Shown in pieces: positions 1 through 9,480 of a DNA stretch of 64,000 bases. Within the stretch, counting starts at the first letter, position 1. Every line of letters begins with the position of its first letter. A program made the translations under genes and the position numbers. The stretch comes from Paracyclopina nana (taxonomy: Eukaryota; Arthropoda; Copepoda; Cyclopoida; Cyclopettidae). The DNA lies in the NCBI GenBank assembly GCA_019096065.1, contig JAGUCH010000002.1:16070501-16134500 (forward strand), given 5' to 3'. The notes beneath the pieces were generated by a model. The model saw only the letters and a list, made by a program, of their open reading frames with translations, had not been told where the DNA came from and did not search any database.

Positions 1-1187
1 ATCTTATGACTACTTGCTTTCGGGCAGAATGTTTGCTATGCTGAGGACTCCCAAGAGGTTATTGATGTCACTCGTTATTCCCTTTGCTACGCCAGGATAC
101 TGAATTTTCACAGCTACATATCTGCCATCATGCAATGCAGCTTTATGGACTTGGCCAATGGAGGCTGCTGCAAAAGGCTGGTCATTGAACTCGAGGAACT
201 TTGAACGCCAATCCATGCCAAACTCGGCTGTCATGACCTTGTTCATTTGCCAAGTAGGCATGTAATCCGCCGATTGTCGAACTCGTTCAAATATCTTGGA
301 CACTTGAGGGCTGATCATTGATTCATCCTGAATGGAAAGCATCTGACCAATTTTGAGGGCTGCGCCACGAACTCTGCAGAGAGTTTCAACAATCCTCTCT
401 GCATTGGCCTCAGACAATAGGATATTTGCATTGGGGTCCGTGAGCCCAAGTGCTCTCTTTGAGGCTTCACTCACTGTCCCTAGGCCAAGGCTGATGCCAA
501 GGCCACCAAAGGTAGCCATTCTCGCCAGCCTTGTGGACGGGACCTTTTGTGCCTTGGCATTGCGAGCTAATTTTTCAGCCTTCTCATTGGTGGACTCTAC
601 ATGTTTCTTAGACAAAACAGGGCTGGATTTAATTTCATGATCCTCTTTATCAGATGCCAATTCTTCCACTTGCCTCTGTTTTTTGATGAAAGCAGCTGCA
701 AGCAGTTTCTGCTTGTCTGATAAATCAGGCAATTTTTCAATCAATTCCTAATTGTAATTAAAAATAGTTTGTTAATGTTTCAGTAAGCAACGATGGTTTC
801 AAGATGTACCAAGGATGTGATTGAAGGATGAGGCTCAAATTTAGGGCTCACATCAATAGCCTCATAAGCTTTGATGATCTCGTTCAGCTTTTTCAGGGTG
901 CTTTCTCTTTGTGCCTCTGGATTCACATGTTCCACTGATCCCAATGTCATTGCTTGGGACAAGACGAGAGCATTTTCCAACACCAGTCCGGCCTTCTTGG
1001 TCCATAGTTGAACATCACTCAGGCTGATAGGTTCTATGTAGCTGACTCCTTTTAAGGGAATGGTTTGCACAGATGAGGTTTTGTAGATCTTGTCCAAAAT
1101 TGCACATTCTTGCTTAAGAGCAGACTCTGCTACTTTTTGCAGGCCTGAAAACACTAGCCAGATATCGGAGGCTCTTTTGGAAGACAT
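1..1187 (-). CDS. COQ8A: COQ8/ADCK3-like UbiB-family atypical kinase (partial, 5' part)
   Basis: Seen: exon 1 is 1187-792 and exon 2 is 747-14. They join in frame, and a GTAG donor next to base 13 leads off the left edge. The conserved KIGQ stretch (ALKIGQMLS) lies near residue 265 and the alanine-rich loop AAASIGQVH follows. Both are hallmarks of the ADCK3/COQ8 branch of UbiB proteins. Family knowledge: these mitochondrial matrix proteins have ATPase activity and support the coenzyme Q biosynthetic complex. The KxGQ element replaces an ordinary kinase N-lobe feature. The catalytic C-lobe is outside the window. The exon 1 donor reads GTTGCT, which is poor, so that junction is less certain, although the frame fits. 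The gene is divergent from PIGU with about 360 bp between the start codons. Confidence 0.88.
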
Positions 1188-1546
1188 GACATGACATAAG
1201 CTACTCTTAAGCTACTCTTTAAAAACTACCTGAGAAAAGTCCCTCACTGAAGCACTTTAGTAAATAAACAGAACTAAGTAAAATAACGCTTTCATGAAAT
1301 TTTGTTGCAAACCTATTCAAATGCGTGCCCACAAAATCCTTTTTATTAAGTGAAAAATTGAATGTAAATTAATAAAATCAAATTTAAACAAGGTTTATCT
1401 TTTGGTAGCTTAATGAGCTCTACATTTATTTAGAAATTACCCCAGTGTCATTTGACGAGAAAAAATTGTAAACAATAACAAATAAAATAGTGTCGGATTG
1501 TCGGTACTCACACTTCGGCTTCAATTTTCAAGTCAGAAGACAGTGC
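1188..1546. promoter_or_regulatory. Divergent intergenic region between COQ8 and PIGU
   Basis: About 360 bp separates two divergent start codons, so it probably carries both promoters. It is AT-rich. I see no clear TATA box or repeat. The promoter role is inferred from arrangement only. Confidence 0.4.
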
Positions 1547-2969
1547 ATGATGACTAAAGCGTCAAACTCGATTGTTTTTGTCGGCATCCTGTGCAGACTT
1601 GTGCTCATGAAAACCGGCCTTTTTGGCCTCTCTGAGAGACCGGAATTATCTACACCGCTAAACGCTCATAAGCGGCTACGAGAAGGAATTCGACTTGCAG
1701 AGCTTGGGCTCGATCCATACGCGGGCGTGTTGTTCCACGAAACTCCATTGGCGCTGAAATTCTTTGCTTGGCTCTACGAAAACTGGAGCGAACAGTGCGT
1801 GAATTACGTATTCGTTTTTGGCGATGTTCTCACGGCCTTCCTGCTTGGCCGGTTAGCTGAAATTGTGTCCGCAAGGCTATTGGCACAAGAGGAAAGAGAC
1901 ATCAAAAAATACCACCCAAATGCCAATGCTCTTTTAATACAGCCTGAACAGGCTTTCTCAATGTCAGCCAAAGTTCAGGTAGCCATCTTTTTTCGATAGT
2001 GTGTCATCTCAAATTTCAAAGCTGTGCATTCATTTTCATTGCTTTTTGTTGCAGATCATGTATTTGCTACATCCCTATGTTGTGGCCTCTTGTGCAGCCA
2101 GAACAACGACCGTTTTTGCGAATTTATTGCTTGCGGCCTTCCTTTGGGCTGGTGTGTCCAAGTACACATTTGCAGCTTGCCTGTTCCTGGCATTGGCTAC
2201 CTATCAGAGCTTTTACCCTGTGATGCTCATCATTCCTCTTATTTTAATGGTTTCGCCTGATGACTCCCTCAAGCTGACAGCTTGCCAAGTATTAGCCATG
2301 TTTGGGGGGTTATTAGCCAGTATTTTTTATGTCTCATACATGATTATGGGCGAGTCATGGACTTTCATTGAGTCGACTGCGGGATTCATTCTTAGTGTAC
2401 CAGAACTCACCCCTAACATGGGCTTATTTTGGTACTTCTTCACCGAAATGTTTGAGCACTTCCGAGTGTTTTTTGTTTGCACATTCCAAATCAACTGCTT
2501 TGTCTACGTTTTCCCTTTGGCCGCAAGGTTCAAAAATCAGGTAAATTGAAGCATTTTTTGCTGAATAACCATAATGATTAATTCTTTTCAGCCCTATTTA
2601 CTGGCATTGTCCTTGATAGCTTTAACTGCAGTGTTCAAGTCCTACCCAAGCTATGGTGATGTAGGATTTTATATGGCTCTGTTGCCTACCCTGAGCTACT
2701 TGTTTCCGTACATGAAGCAGACTTTCATCGTTGTCAACACTTTTATTGCAACAACGATTTTGGGACCTATTCTTTATCAACTATGGATCTACAATGGAAG
2801 TGCAAATGCCAACTACTTTTTTGCCATAACGTTGGTGTTCAGCACAGCGCAAATATTCCTCATCACAGACCTACTTTTTGCGCATGTCAAACGCGATTTT
2901 TACTTGAAAAATGGCTTCAAGTTTTTCAAACCAGATGACAAGGATGGTCCAATCATTATGCTGCAATAA
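1547..2969 (+). CDS. PIGU: GPI transamidase subunit PIG-U (CDC91 homologue)
   Basis: Three exons, 1547-1978, 2055-2540 and 2592-2969, join in frame to 431 residues, close to the usual family length of about 435. The protein is strongly hydrophobic with many predicted membrane spans. It matches PIG-U in order: an N-terminal span, an NAHKRLREG-type luminal loop, then HPYVVASCAARTT. Family knowledge: PIG-U is an ER multipass subunit of the complex that attaches GPI anchors to proteins, probably helping to recognise the lipid anchor. Two start codons are adjacent (1547 and 1550). An upstream in-frame extension to 1490 has no ATG and was not used. Introns are 76 and 51 bp. The stop codon overlaps an AATAAA signal at 2965-2970. 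Confidence 0.93.
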
Positions 2970-2970
2970 A
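2965..2970 (+). terminator. Poly(A) signal overlapping the PIGU stop codon
   Basis: AATAAA shares bases with the TAA stop at 2967-2969, so the 3' UTR is probably very short. Confidence 0.55.
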
Positions 2971-3040
2971 TTCCTTTTTAAAATGCGTGAGTCACTTTGT
3001 ACTCAAGTGAAGATGAGTGTGTAACATGTCAGTTTTTCTG

Positions 3041-3207
3041 CAACCACTTTAAAACTACTTTTCAGTGGCTAATAATACAATCTTTTTTCACAAAAAAAGT
3101 CAGCTATAAAAAAAGGTGTGACCATGGGCTATAATATCATGGTCCCACTTTTTTGGGGGGAAAATGATTGTATTATTAGCCACTGAAAAGTAGTTTTAAA
3201 GTGGTTG
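3041..3207. repeat. Foldback element with perfect 42-bp inverted arms
   Basis: Bases 3041-3082 and 3166-3207 are perfect reverse complements over 42 bp, separated by an 83-bp loop. The loop holds smaller inverted pieces (GACCATG and CATGGTC). The arms begin CAACCACTTTAAAACTAC. I see no clear target duplication. It looks like a short non-autonomous foldback or MITE copy downstream of PIGU. The bases just after it (3208-3270) contain an AAAAGTG-TCAG motif also found near 12.8 kb. Confidence 0.8.
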
Positions 3208-3644
3208 GAGAAAAGTGTTCAGAAATTTGGTCAGAAAAGTGTTCTAAAAAAAGGTCCAAAGAAAGTGACAAGAGCAAGTAGTTACGGTGAACTATGATAA
3301 GACAAGACTTACTTAAAACTGCATCGATTCTGTTAATAATTTTAAGTCCACACTGTGGACGTGTTCATCTGGTTCTAGGCTCAATTTAAACTTATGAGAG
3401 CAATTTTCATTTAATTAAATCAATACCTCATTTAAAACGTATTTCAAGATTCTTATCACATTCTGATTTTGAAAAGACCGTATCGTCTTGTAAGAAAAGA
3501 TGCCCTAAAAATAGAAAGGTTTCGCGATTTTAATATTTTGTGGTGAGCACGTTTGATGACGTCACGCGTCAAAACAAACAGCGGAGCACACGTGAAGCTG
3601 AAATCTCAAAAGCCTTTGTAAAACTTCTTTAGTCGTTTGGCAAA
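3208..3644. other. Intergenic stretch before SRFBP1
   Basis: Non-coding. It contains a short AAAAGTG/TTCAG-rich repeat at 3209-3270, a GTCCACACTGTGGAC palindrome near 3345-3361, and a CRE-like octamer at 3557-3564. Otherwise nothing recognised. Confidence 0.5.
3557..3564. promoter_or_regulatory. CRE-like TGACGTCA palindrome upstream of SRFBP1
   Basis: A perfect TGACGTCA octamer sits about 80 bp before the SRFBP1 start codon, a position typical of CREB/ATF sites in housekeeping promoters. Function is inferred. The same octamer also occurs at 55886-55893. Confidence 0.4.
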
Positions 3645-5087
3645 ATGGATTTGATAGGAGTGAATAACAGCGTGGTAAACATGCGCAAGGCTGTCATCAA
3701 GGCCAAAATTCATGTCATTCGACAGCTACTGAAACAGTCCAAAACGTTCACTGCTAAAAAAGTGGCCAATGAAGAACAGAGAGCAAAAAACTTGAGGAAA
3801 TCTGAGAGACTCCGTAGTGAAGTTCACATTATAAAGCATCTGAAGAAAGATGACGTGTCTCGGGCTGCTTTGCTGAACACCCAGAATTTCTTGCCAGAAA
3901 TCAACCCTGACAAGGATGCCGAGCGACTGGAGGAGCTGCTCAAGAAAAGAGCTTTTGTCAGGTTGGCAAACTCGTCTGTGCTCAAAAAAGAAGTGGAGTC
4001 CTTTCGTAAAAAGTACCCCACGTGGAAAGAAGAGCTGCCCAAAGTGTTAAGAGTTTTGGGCAAGAAGCAGAAGAAAAAGGAGGAGAAAATGAAGAAAAAG
4101 AAACGTGAGGAGGAGAAGCAGAAAAAGAAGGAGGCTAAGCAGGGCAAAGATGGAATTAAAAAGGACGAGAAAAGCTCAGAAAATGAGGAAAATTCAGATG
4201 CGTCTGACAATGAGCACGATTCTGATGAAGAAGCAAACTCGGCACATTCAGAGGATGACTCTGACGATGAAAATGAAATCAATGAAGCCATTGCGGAAAA
4301 TGAGGTGAAAGTGTCTCAACCTGTCTCCAAATCCAAAGGAGAAATGGTGATCAAACAACTAGACCTCAATGAGCTGATTGCTAATAGTGATAGTGACAAT
4401 GAGAAAAGTGACACTAATGAAAATACTCTGGAGAATAAAACTTCCGCCAAAGCTGTGCCAAAGGACTCTTTTTTTATTGGTGGAGCTTATGATGAAGAAG
4501 AGGAGAGTGACGACGAGGTGGAAATGGACCACAGTGATTTCACCACGGATGTGGCTGTGTCAAGGAAGCGTAATGACTTTATGGGTAAAGGTGCAGGATT
4601 CCAAAATTCGAGGGGTCACCGAGGTCACAATGACAGGTCATTTAATCAAGAACGAGGCCGAGGTCGAGGTCGTGGGTTCAGTGACAGAGGTCGTTGGTTC
4701 AGTGACAGGGGTCGTGGTTTCAGTGACAGAGGTCGTGGTTTCAGTGACAGAGGTCGAGGTCTTAATAGTATAGGCCGTGGTTTCAGTGACAGAGGTCGAG
4801 GCCTTAATAATAGAGGCCGTGATGGTAACAGTCTTAGTAGAGGCCACTTTGACAAGCCTGAAGAAAAATTGCATCCTTCGTGGGCAGCCAAGAAAAGCCA
4901 GAAACCCATGATCATTTCTGGAGTTCAGAGCAAGAAAATCAAGTTTGATGGCACAGATGAGCCAAGACCAGCTGTTGCAGAAGTCAGCTCAACTTTGCAT
5001 CCCTCTTGGGCTGCCAAGAAAACCACTAATAAAGGCATTCAACCATTTGCTGGCAAAAAAGTTGTGTTTGGCAATGATGATGATTAA
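3645..5087 (+). CDS. SRFBP1: SRFBP1/BUD22-like ribosome-biogenesis protein
   Basis: Single exon, 480 residues. The N-terminal 150 residues are basic and helical with the BUD22-family pattern (NMRKAVIKAKIHVIRQL, then a Lys/Glu-rich helix). The middle is highly acidic and serine-rich. Residues about 330-400 hold tandem FSDRGRG/RGRG repeats. The C-terminal half carries LHPSWAAKK twice, matching the LHPSWEA signature that ends BUD22/SRFBP1 proteins. Family knowledge: yeast Bud22 acts in early 18S rRNA processing, and vertebrate SRFBP1 was described as an SRF-binding protein. The duplicated LHPSW motif and the RG repeats are unusual. Its stop lies only 27 nt before the splice acceptor of NOL8 on the same strand. 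Antisense reading frames here are compositional shadows. Confidence 0.85.
   Translation: MDLIGVNNSVVNMRKAVIKAKIHVIRQLLKQSKTFTAKKVANEEQRAKNLRKSERLRSEVHIIKHLKKDDVSRAALLNTQNFLPEINPDKDAERLEELLKKRAFVRLANSSVLKKEVESFRKKYPTWKEELPKVLRVLGKKQKKKEEKMKKKKREEEKQKKKEAKQGKDGIKKDEKSSENEENSDASDNEHDSDEEANSAHSEDDSDDENEINEAIAENEVKVSQPVSKSKGEMVIKQLDLNELIANSDSDNEKSDTNENTLENKTSAKAVPKDSFFIGGAYDEEEESDDEVEMDHSDFTTDVAVSRKRNDFMGKGAGFQNSRGHRGHNDRSFNQERGRGRGRGFSDRGRWFSDRGRGFSDRGRGFSDRGRGLNSIGRGFSDRGRGLNNRGRDGNSLSRGHFDKPEEKLHPSWAAKKSQKPMIISGVQSKKIKFDGTDEPRPAVAEVSSTLHPSWAAKKTTNKGIQPFAGKKVVFGNDDD
4655..4830 (+). repeat. In-frame 21-bp tandem repeats coding FSDRGRG
   Basis: Units of about 21 bp (GGTCGTGGTTTCAGTGACAG and variants) repeat within the SRFBP1 coding sequence and encode an RGG-like RNA-binding tract. 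They keep the reading frame. Confidence 0.75.
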
Positions 5088-5114
5088 TATGAGGTTTTTT
5101 TCTTCTTCTTCCAG
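5088..5114 (+). promoter_or_regulatory. 3' splice acceptor in the 30-bp SRFBP1-NOL8 gap (candidate trans-splice site)
   Basis: Right after the SRFBP1 stop comes a long pyrimidine tract ending TTCTTCTTCCAG at 5114, three bases before the NOL8 ATG. There is no room for a normal promoter. A spliced-leader acceptor inside an operon is the simplest reading. Confidence 0.55.
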
Positions 5115-5117
5115 ACT

Positions 5118-6440
5118 ATGACTATTTCTGACATGGCTGCCACCAAGAGGTTCTATGTTGGCAATTTGTTTGCTGAGGTCACAGAGGCAGATCTTGAGAA
5201 GCTGTTCAGCAAATTTGGAAGTGTTGACAAGGTGGAGATCAAAACCAAGACTGATGTGGATGGCAATGTGATGACAACCTTTGCTTTTGTCACACTCAGT
5301 CAAATCACTGATGAGAGTGTGGCCAAATGCATTCAGCAGTACAACAATCTCAAGTGGAAGAAACAAGTGATCAAAGTGCAGCAAGCTCAGGAGTCTTTCC
5401 TTAACAGGCTACAAAAAGAGAGAGAAGAGGCCATCAAGGCCAATTTTGAAAAGGCCAAGGATTACAATCCATTGGCACTGGTGAAAAAGGCTGCTGAGGA
5501 ATCACAAGCTGAGAGGAAAAAGAGATTCTATGACTCCAGTGATGAAGAAGAAGAAAATAAGCCTGTTAAGAGGCCAGCGCTGAAGCCCACTTTTGGTCAG
5601 AATCCCACAAAGCCCACTTTGGGCCAGACCAGCATACCATTGCTGCAAGCCATCAAGGCTGCCAAGTCTTCAAAGAAAGCAGATGAAAAGGCCTCTGTGT
5701 CATTTCTTGATGATGAGGGGGCCAAAGAGGAGATTGTGGAGCCCAAAGGTGGAAATAAACTGGAGTTTGAAAATAGGCAAAAAAGAGTCTACCACTCAAG
5801 TAGTGAAGATGAAGAAGATGAGGATGCAAAAAGGCCACCAAAAAAGGCTGCCAAGCCCACCACAGATGTCCTGGCCCAATTGGAGACTTTCAACAGTGAT
5901 TTCTGGAATGATGAAGGTGGATTTGGCAAGCCCAATCAAAAGGTCACTCTTGAGGGACCTTTTGGCTTGAAAAAGCCTGCTGATGAGGAGAGTCAGGCAA
6001 AGCCAGAGGACAAGTCTTGGATGAATAAAAGTGTTTTTGCTCAAGCACCCACACAAACAACAGGGTTCAGCTTGTTGAGCAAGTTTTCAGGTGCCAAAGC
6101 AGATGAAATCAAGGAAGAGGAGGACAAAGCTGAACTGGTTGATTCCTTTGCATTGAAGCTGAAGGAAAAGGTGGCCACGGAGGCCTCAGGTGGCAAAATT
6201 GAGCCGTTTTTCTTCAAGCCAAATGATCCAAGGTTCTCGGAGTGTTCCACATTTCTGACTCTCAAGCAGCAATCTTTTGATGAGCTAAGGACTAAGTATG
6301 AGGTAGCGAGACCAGTGCTGGCCTCGATCATGAAGAAAAAGCTGAAAAACAGGGCCAAAAAGCAGGAGAAACTCTCTTTTGGCACGAAAACCAAGCAGAG
6401 GAAATTCAATGGAAAAAAGCTGTACAAAAAACCGAAATAA
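5118..6440 (+). CDS. NOL8: NOL8-like nucleolar RRM protein
   Basis: Single exon, 440 residues. An N-terminal RRM spans about residues 9-90, with RNP2 RFYVGNLF and a divergent RNP1 (TTFAFVTL). It is followed by the NOL8-type helix QESFLNRLQKEREEA. The middle is acidic/Lys-rich with two DSSDEEEE-like blocks. The C-terminus has EPFFFKPNDPRF and a basic tail. Family knowledge: NOL8 is a nucleolar protein needed for large-subunit rRNA maturation. At 440 residues this is well under half the length of vertebrate NOL8, but both conserved ends are present. The start may be 5118 or the better-context ATG at 5133. It is probably co-transcribed with SRFBP1. Confidence 0.8.
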   Translation: MTISDMAATKRFYVGNLFAEVTEADLEKLFSKFGSVDKVEIKTKTDVDGNVMTTFAFVTLSQITDESVAKCIQQYNNLKWKKQVIKVQQAQESFLNRLQKEREEAIKANFEKAKDYNPLALVKKAAEESQAERKKRFYDSSDEEEENKPVKRPALKPTFGQNPTKPTLGQTSIPLLQAIKAAKSSKKADEKASVSFLDDEGAKEEIVEPKGGNKLEFENRQKRVYHSSSEDEEDEDAKRPPKKAAKPTTDVLAQLETFNSDFWNDEGGFGKPNQKVTLEGPFGLKKPADEESQAKPEDKSWMNKSVFAQAPTQTTGFSLLSKFSGAKADEIKEEEDKAELVDSFALKLKEKVATEASGGKIEPFFFKPNDPRFSECSTFLTLKQQSFDELRTKYEVARPVLASIMKKKLKNRAKKQEKLSFGTKTKQRKFNGKKLYKKPK

Positions 6441-6441
6441 A
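6436..6441 (+). terminator. Poly(A) signal overlapping the NOL8 stop codon
   Basis: AATAAA overlaps the TAA at 6438-6440. A second AATAAA-like copy lies at about 6459. Confidence 0.55.
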
Positions 6442-6532
6442 AAGCTGTCTTCATTTAAATAAAACACAAATCAAAACCACTTAATTTTATGTTTACGAAA
6501 ATCATTATTTCAAAGGTTCACTCAAAATGGCA

Positions 6533-6812
6533 TCTATTTATACATGTAAACAATTTATAAAACAAGCCAATAAAATAGCTGATCAACATTTGAAAATAAC
6601 TTTCCATCATATAAAATCGTATATAGGTATATGTTAACAAATTATAAAACAGACTTACAAAATATCTGAGCTCATTTTACGAAGTAAAAATTTCATAGCA
6701 TTACTTGGCTCTCGCAAGCTTGAGCCCGCAAAGTTGCCACTCGATTTTGACTTTACAAAATTTGCTCAGCTATTTTATCAGCATATTTTATAAATTGTTT
6801 ACATATATAAAT
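6533..6812 (-). repeat. Foldback element, TGTAAACAATTTATAAAAC family
   Basis: The ends are inverted copies of a sequence beginning ATGTAAACAATTTATAAAAC. Its reverse complement closely matches the element at 60233-60420, including the shared core GCGAGAGCCAAGTAATGCTA. A fragment also lies near 9925-9955. This is a dispersed, short, non-coding inverted-repeat family. This copy carries an extra internal duplication of the arm. Confidence 0.7.
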
Positions 6813-6983
6813 CGATATTTTCTCCTTTTTCTGCTATGGGATTTACAATATCATGGTCTCTGGTCATACAGAGGAGCGACATGCCTTATAAAATACTTTA
6901 TAATGTGTGTCACTTGATAAAGTAAAAGGTCAGAGCTTTTATACATATATGTGTAGTTGAATAAACTGGGACAAATTGGTAAT

Positions 6984-7022
6984 ATAGGATTATACACCTC
7001 CAGCCTAGAGGTGTATAATCCT
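6984..7022. repeat. Minimal hairpin copy of the GGATTATACACC family
   Basis: A near-perfect palindrome: TAGGATTATACACCTC runs into its own reverse complement. Longer copies with a central 100-bp loop are at 8728-8876, 9479-9627 and 31548-32156. This one seems collapsed to its ends and abuts the composite element at 7021. Confidence 0.75.
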
Positions 7023-7609
7023 ATTACTATTAGCTACCCCCAACATTTCAAGCATTACTAAAATTTAATTTTTTAAAGCTTTGTTGGCCCCTTAATTTTG
7101 CCAGAGATGCCTTAAATTTTGCGGTCCGGTTTATCACAGACAGTGAGTGCGAGCTCATCAAAGTTGACCCAGTGGTCTAGCCTGCACCAGCTTCGCGCGC
7201 TGAAGTATCTTGGTGCCGCGCCGGCCCGTGTCCGGCCCGTCCGGCCAAGTATTTGCGGTGCTTGCTGATCAGTACTCACTAGCCACAATTTGACCCAGCT
7301 CGCACCGGCCGCGACCATGTTTTTAACGGCTCGCTCCTGAGCCATTTTCATAATCAAATAGGTGGCTCAGAGGTAGAGCGTCGGCTCGCTACCCGGGTGA
7401 CCGCGGTTCGATTCTTACTGCCATCTTCCTTTTTTTCTATGTTAAATAAGATAGATGGCGCAAGGAACAAGCGAGGCATAATGATCATTATCCACTTGTA
7501 GATGCATAATGTTCATTATCCTCTTCTACATTAAACAACAATGAAAAATCATGGAAATTATATGGTCGGAGCTTATGTACTGCTCAGCCGTCTCAGCTTA
7601 TAGTAATAG
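7021..7609 (+). mobile_element. Composite non-autonomous element with tRNA-like internal promoter (copy 1)
   Basis: It is bounded by CTATTACTATTAGCT at the left and its inverse AGCTTATAGTAATAG at the right, about 590 bp. A tRNA-like stretch at 7361-7432 has A-box-like TGGCTCAGAGG and B-box-like GGTTCGATTC, as in tRNA-derived SINEs. Four relatives in the window (8193-8729, 8907-9480, 30976-31549, 32157-32700) share the whole body in the opposite orientation. Each full copy is adjacent to a GGATTATACACC hairpin. It encodes no protein. Short frames inside are shadows. Confidence 0.75.
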
Positions 7610-7835
7610 TTATTTATATACTGTAATACGGTTTCCTCGTGTTATAATTCAGTTTACCGATCCGACTCAGCTTTTTTATATCACAGTTCTTTCTAAGCAA
7701 TTTGGGGGATATTAAATACTTAACGGCCCCTAGAATCAAATACGAGGGATTTTGAGTAGTTTAATGCCCCTCATATTCCATGGAACTAATCAACATTCCA
7801 AAGAAGTTAGAAAAAAGAGAGAATTATCCAAGATT

Positions 7836-7905
7836 TGAACCTCAGCCAGTTGGATCAGAATTGCAATACTCTAACCACTCAGCTATGGAAGCACCATGAA
7901 AATTG
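7836..7905 (-). pseudogene. tRNA-like sequence
   Basis: On the minus strand there is an A-box-like TAGCTGAGTGG followed by a B-box-like GGTTCAAATC at tRNA spacing. The anticodon arm and acceptor stem do not pair cleanly, so it is a decayed tRNA copy or tRNA-derived repeat rather than a working gene. Confidence 0.45.
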
Positions 7906-7973
7906 CATGCTATGTATAGGACTTAAACATAATTTAAGCCAGATAAAGAAACCAAAAAAAATCAAGGAATGAC

Positions 7974-8042
7974 TGGGGTTTTGAACCCTAGACTGTCAAA
8001 TCAAGAGCCAAGTGCTCTAACCACTATGCCATAGGTGCAGCT
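7974..8042 (-). pseudogene. tRNA-like sequence, Lys(CTT)-like loop
   Basis: On the minus strand: TGGCATAGTGG (A box), GGGTTCAAAACCCC (T arm) and a seven-base loop reading CTCTTGA that would place CTT as anticodon. The acceptor stem is not convincing. A second tRNA-like block lies within 70 bp, which suggests a repeat derived from linked tRNA genes. Confidence 0.45.
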
Positions 8043-8192
8043 CACATGAAATGTATTTTTAAAGTCTGCTTTATTGCTCTCAAACCACTGGATGCTAGCT
8101 GATGAGAGCCAGTGATACATAGCATGAAAACCGAGCAGCATTTTCTAGGGCACGGGGCAGCCCAGTAACTTCATTAAAACACTCGAAAATCG

Positions 8193-8729
8193 TATTACTA
8201 TTAGCTGAGACGGCTGAGTAGTACATAAGCTCCGACCATATAATTTACATGATTTTTCATTGTTGCTTGATCTAGAGGAGGATAATGAACATTATGCATC
8301 TACAAGTGGATAATGATCATTATACCTTATTTGATCCTTGCGCCAACTATTTAAAAAAAAGTAGACATAGCAAAAATCGAACCCCGGTCACCCGGGTAGC
8401 GCGCCGACGCTCTACCTCTAAACCAGCAATTTGAATATGCAGAATGACTTGGAGCTGGGTCAAATAGCTACAACAGTAAACTGACAACTAGCGAGCGCTG
8501 AAAAACATGGCCGAACGGGCCGGCGCAACATGGTCGCAAGATGCAAAGGCAACAGGCGCATGTTGAAGGCTAGACCGCTGGGTCAGCTTTGATGAGCTCA
8601 GGCTCGCTATCTGCAAGAAAGCGAGCCGCAAAATTTAAGGCATATCTTGCAAAAATCAAGCCAAAAAAACTTTCGTGAATTCAATTTTAGCCAATGCTTG
8701 AAATGTTGGGGGGCAGCTAATAGTAATAG
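8193..8729 (-). mobile_element. Composite tRNA-like element (copy 2)
   Basis: Same family as 7021-7609, inverted. It starts ATTACTATTAGCTGAGACGG and ends GCAGCTAATAGTAAT. Its tRNA-like part is at 8366-8430. It runs directly into the hairpin at 8728-8876. Confidence 0.72.
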
Positions 8730-8876
8730 GATTATACACCTCTAGGCTGTCGGATAACACTCATTATTTTTTAGTGTCTCGTGCCAATCACTCGTTCGCT
8801 CCGCTCACTCGTGATCTGTCACTTGACAATAAAAAATAATTCGTGTTATCCTCCAGCCTAGAGGTGTATAATCCTA
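8728..8876. repeat. Hairpin element, GGATTATACACC family (long copy)
   Basis: Arms of about 50 bp (AGGATTATACACCTCTAGGC and its inverse) enclose a loop containing CACTCGTTCGCTCCGCTCAC. It is nearly identical to 9479-9627. Confidence 0.8.
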
Positions 8877-8906
8877 TATTACAGAATATAAAATTGTATA
8901 TAAATA

Positions 8907-9480
8907 ATTATTACTATTAGCTGAGACGGCTGAGCAGTACATAAGCTCCGACCATATAATTTCCATGATTTTTCATTGTTGTTTGATGTAGAGGAGGATA
9001 ATGAACATTATGCATCTACAAGTGGATAATGATCATTATGCCTCACTTGATCCTTGCGCCATCTATCATAGAAAAAAAGGAAGGTGGCAGTAAGAATCGA
9101 ACCACAGTCACTCGGGTAGCAGGCCGACGCTCTACCTCTGAGCCATCAATTTGATTATGAAGAATGCTTATGAACAAGCGCTTAAAAAAGATGGCCAGAC
9201 GGGCCGGCGCAGCATGGCCGCAAGACGCAACGGCAACAAGCGCTTGGTGAAGGCTAGACTGCTGGGTCAGCTTTGATGAGCTCATGCTCCCTCTGTGTGC
9301 AGCAGGCACTAGCTAGCGCGGCCGGTGCAAGCTAGACCGCTGGGTCAACTTTGATGAGCTGTCTGCAATAAAGCGAACCCCAAAATTTAAGGCATATCTT
9401 GCAAAAAAATGAGCAAGAAGAGCACTTCTTAATTGACTTTCAGGCATTGCTTGAAATGTTGGGGTAGCTAATAGTAATAG
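8907..9480 (-). mobile_element. Composite tRNA-like element (copy 3)
   Basis: Same family and orientation as copy 2, in tandem about 715 bp downstream. The tRNA-like part at 9083-9150 (minus) keeps TGGCTCAGAGG and GGTTCGATTC. It is followed directly by a hairpin copy. Confidence 0.75.

Noticed and set aside
7112-7357. Short minus-strand frames within the repeat island (also 9043-9309 and 32390-32602)
   Set aside because: They lie in the non-coding composite element and occur only where copies happen to lack stops.
7836-8042. Possible functional tRNA genes
   Set aside because: A and B boxes are present, but acceptor and anticodon stems pair poorly. Listed as tRNA-like pseudogenes.
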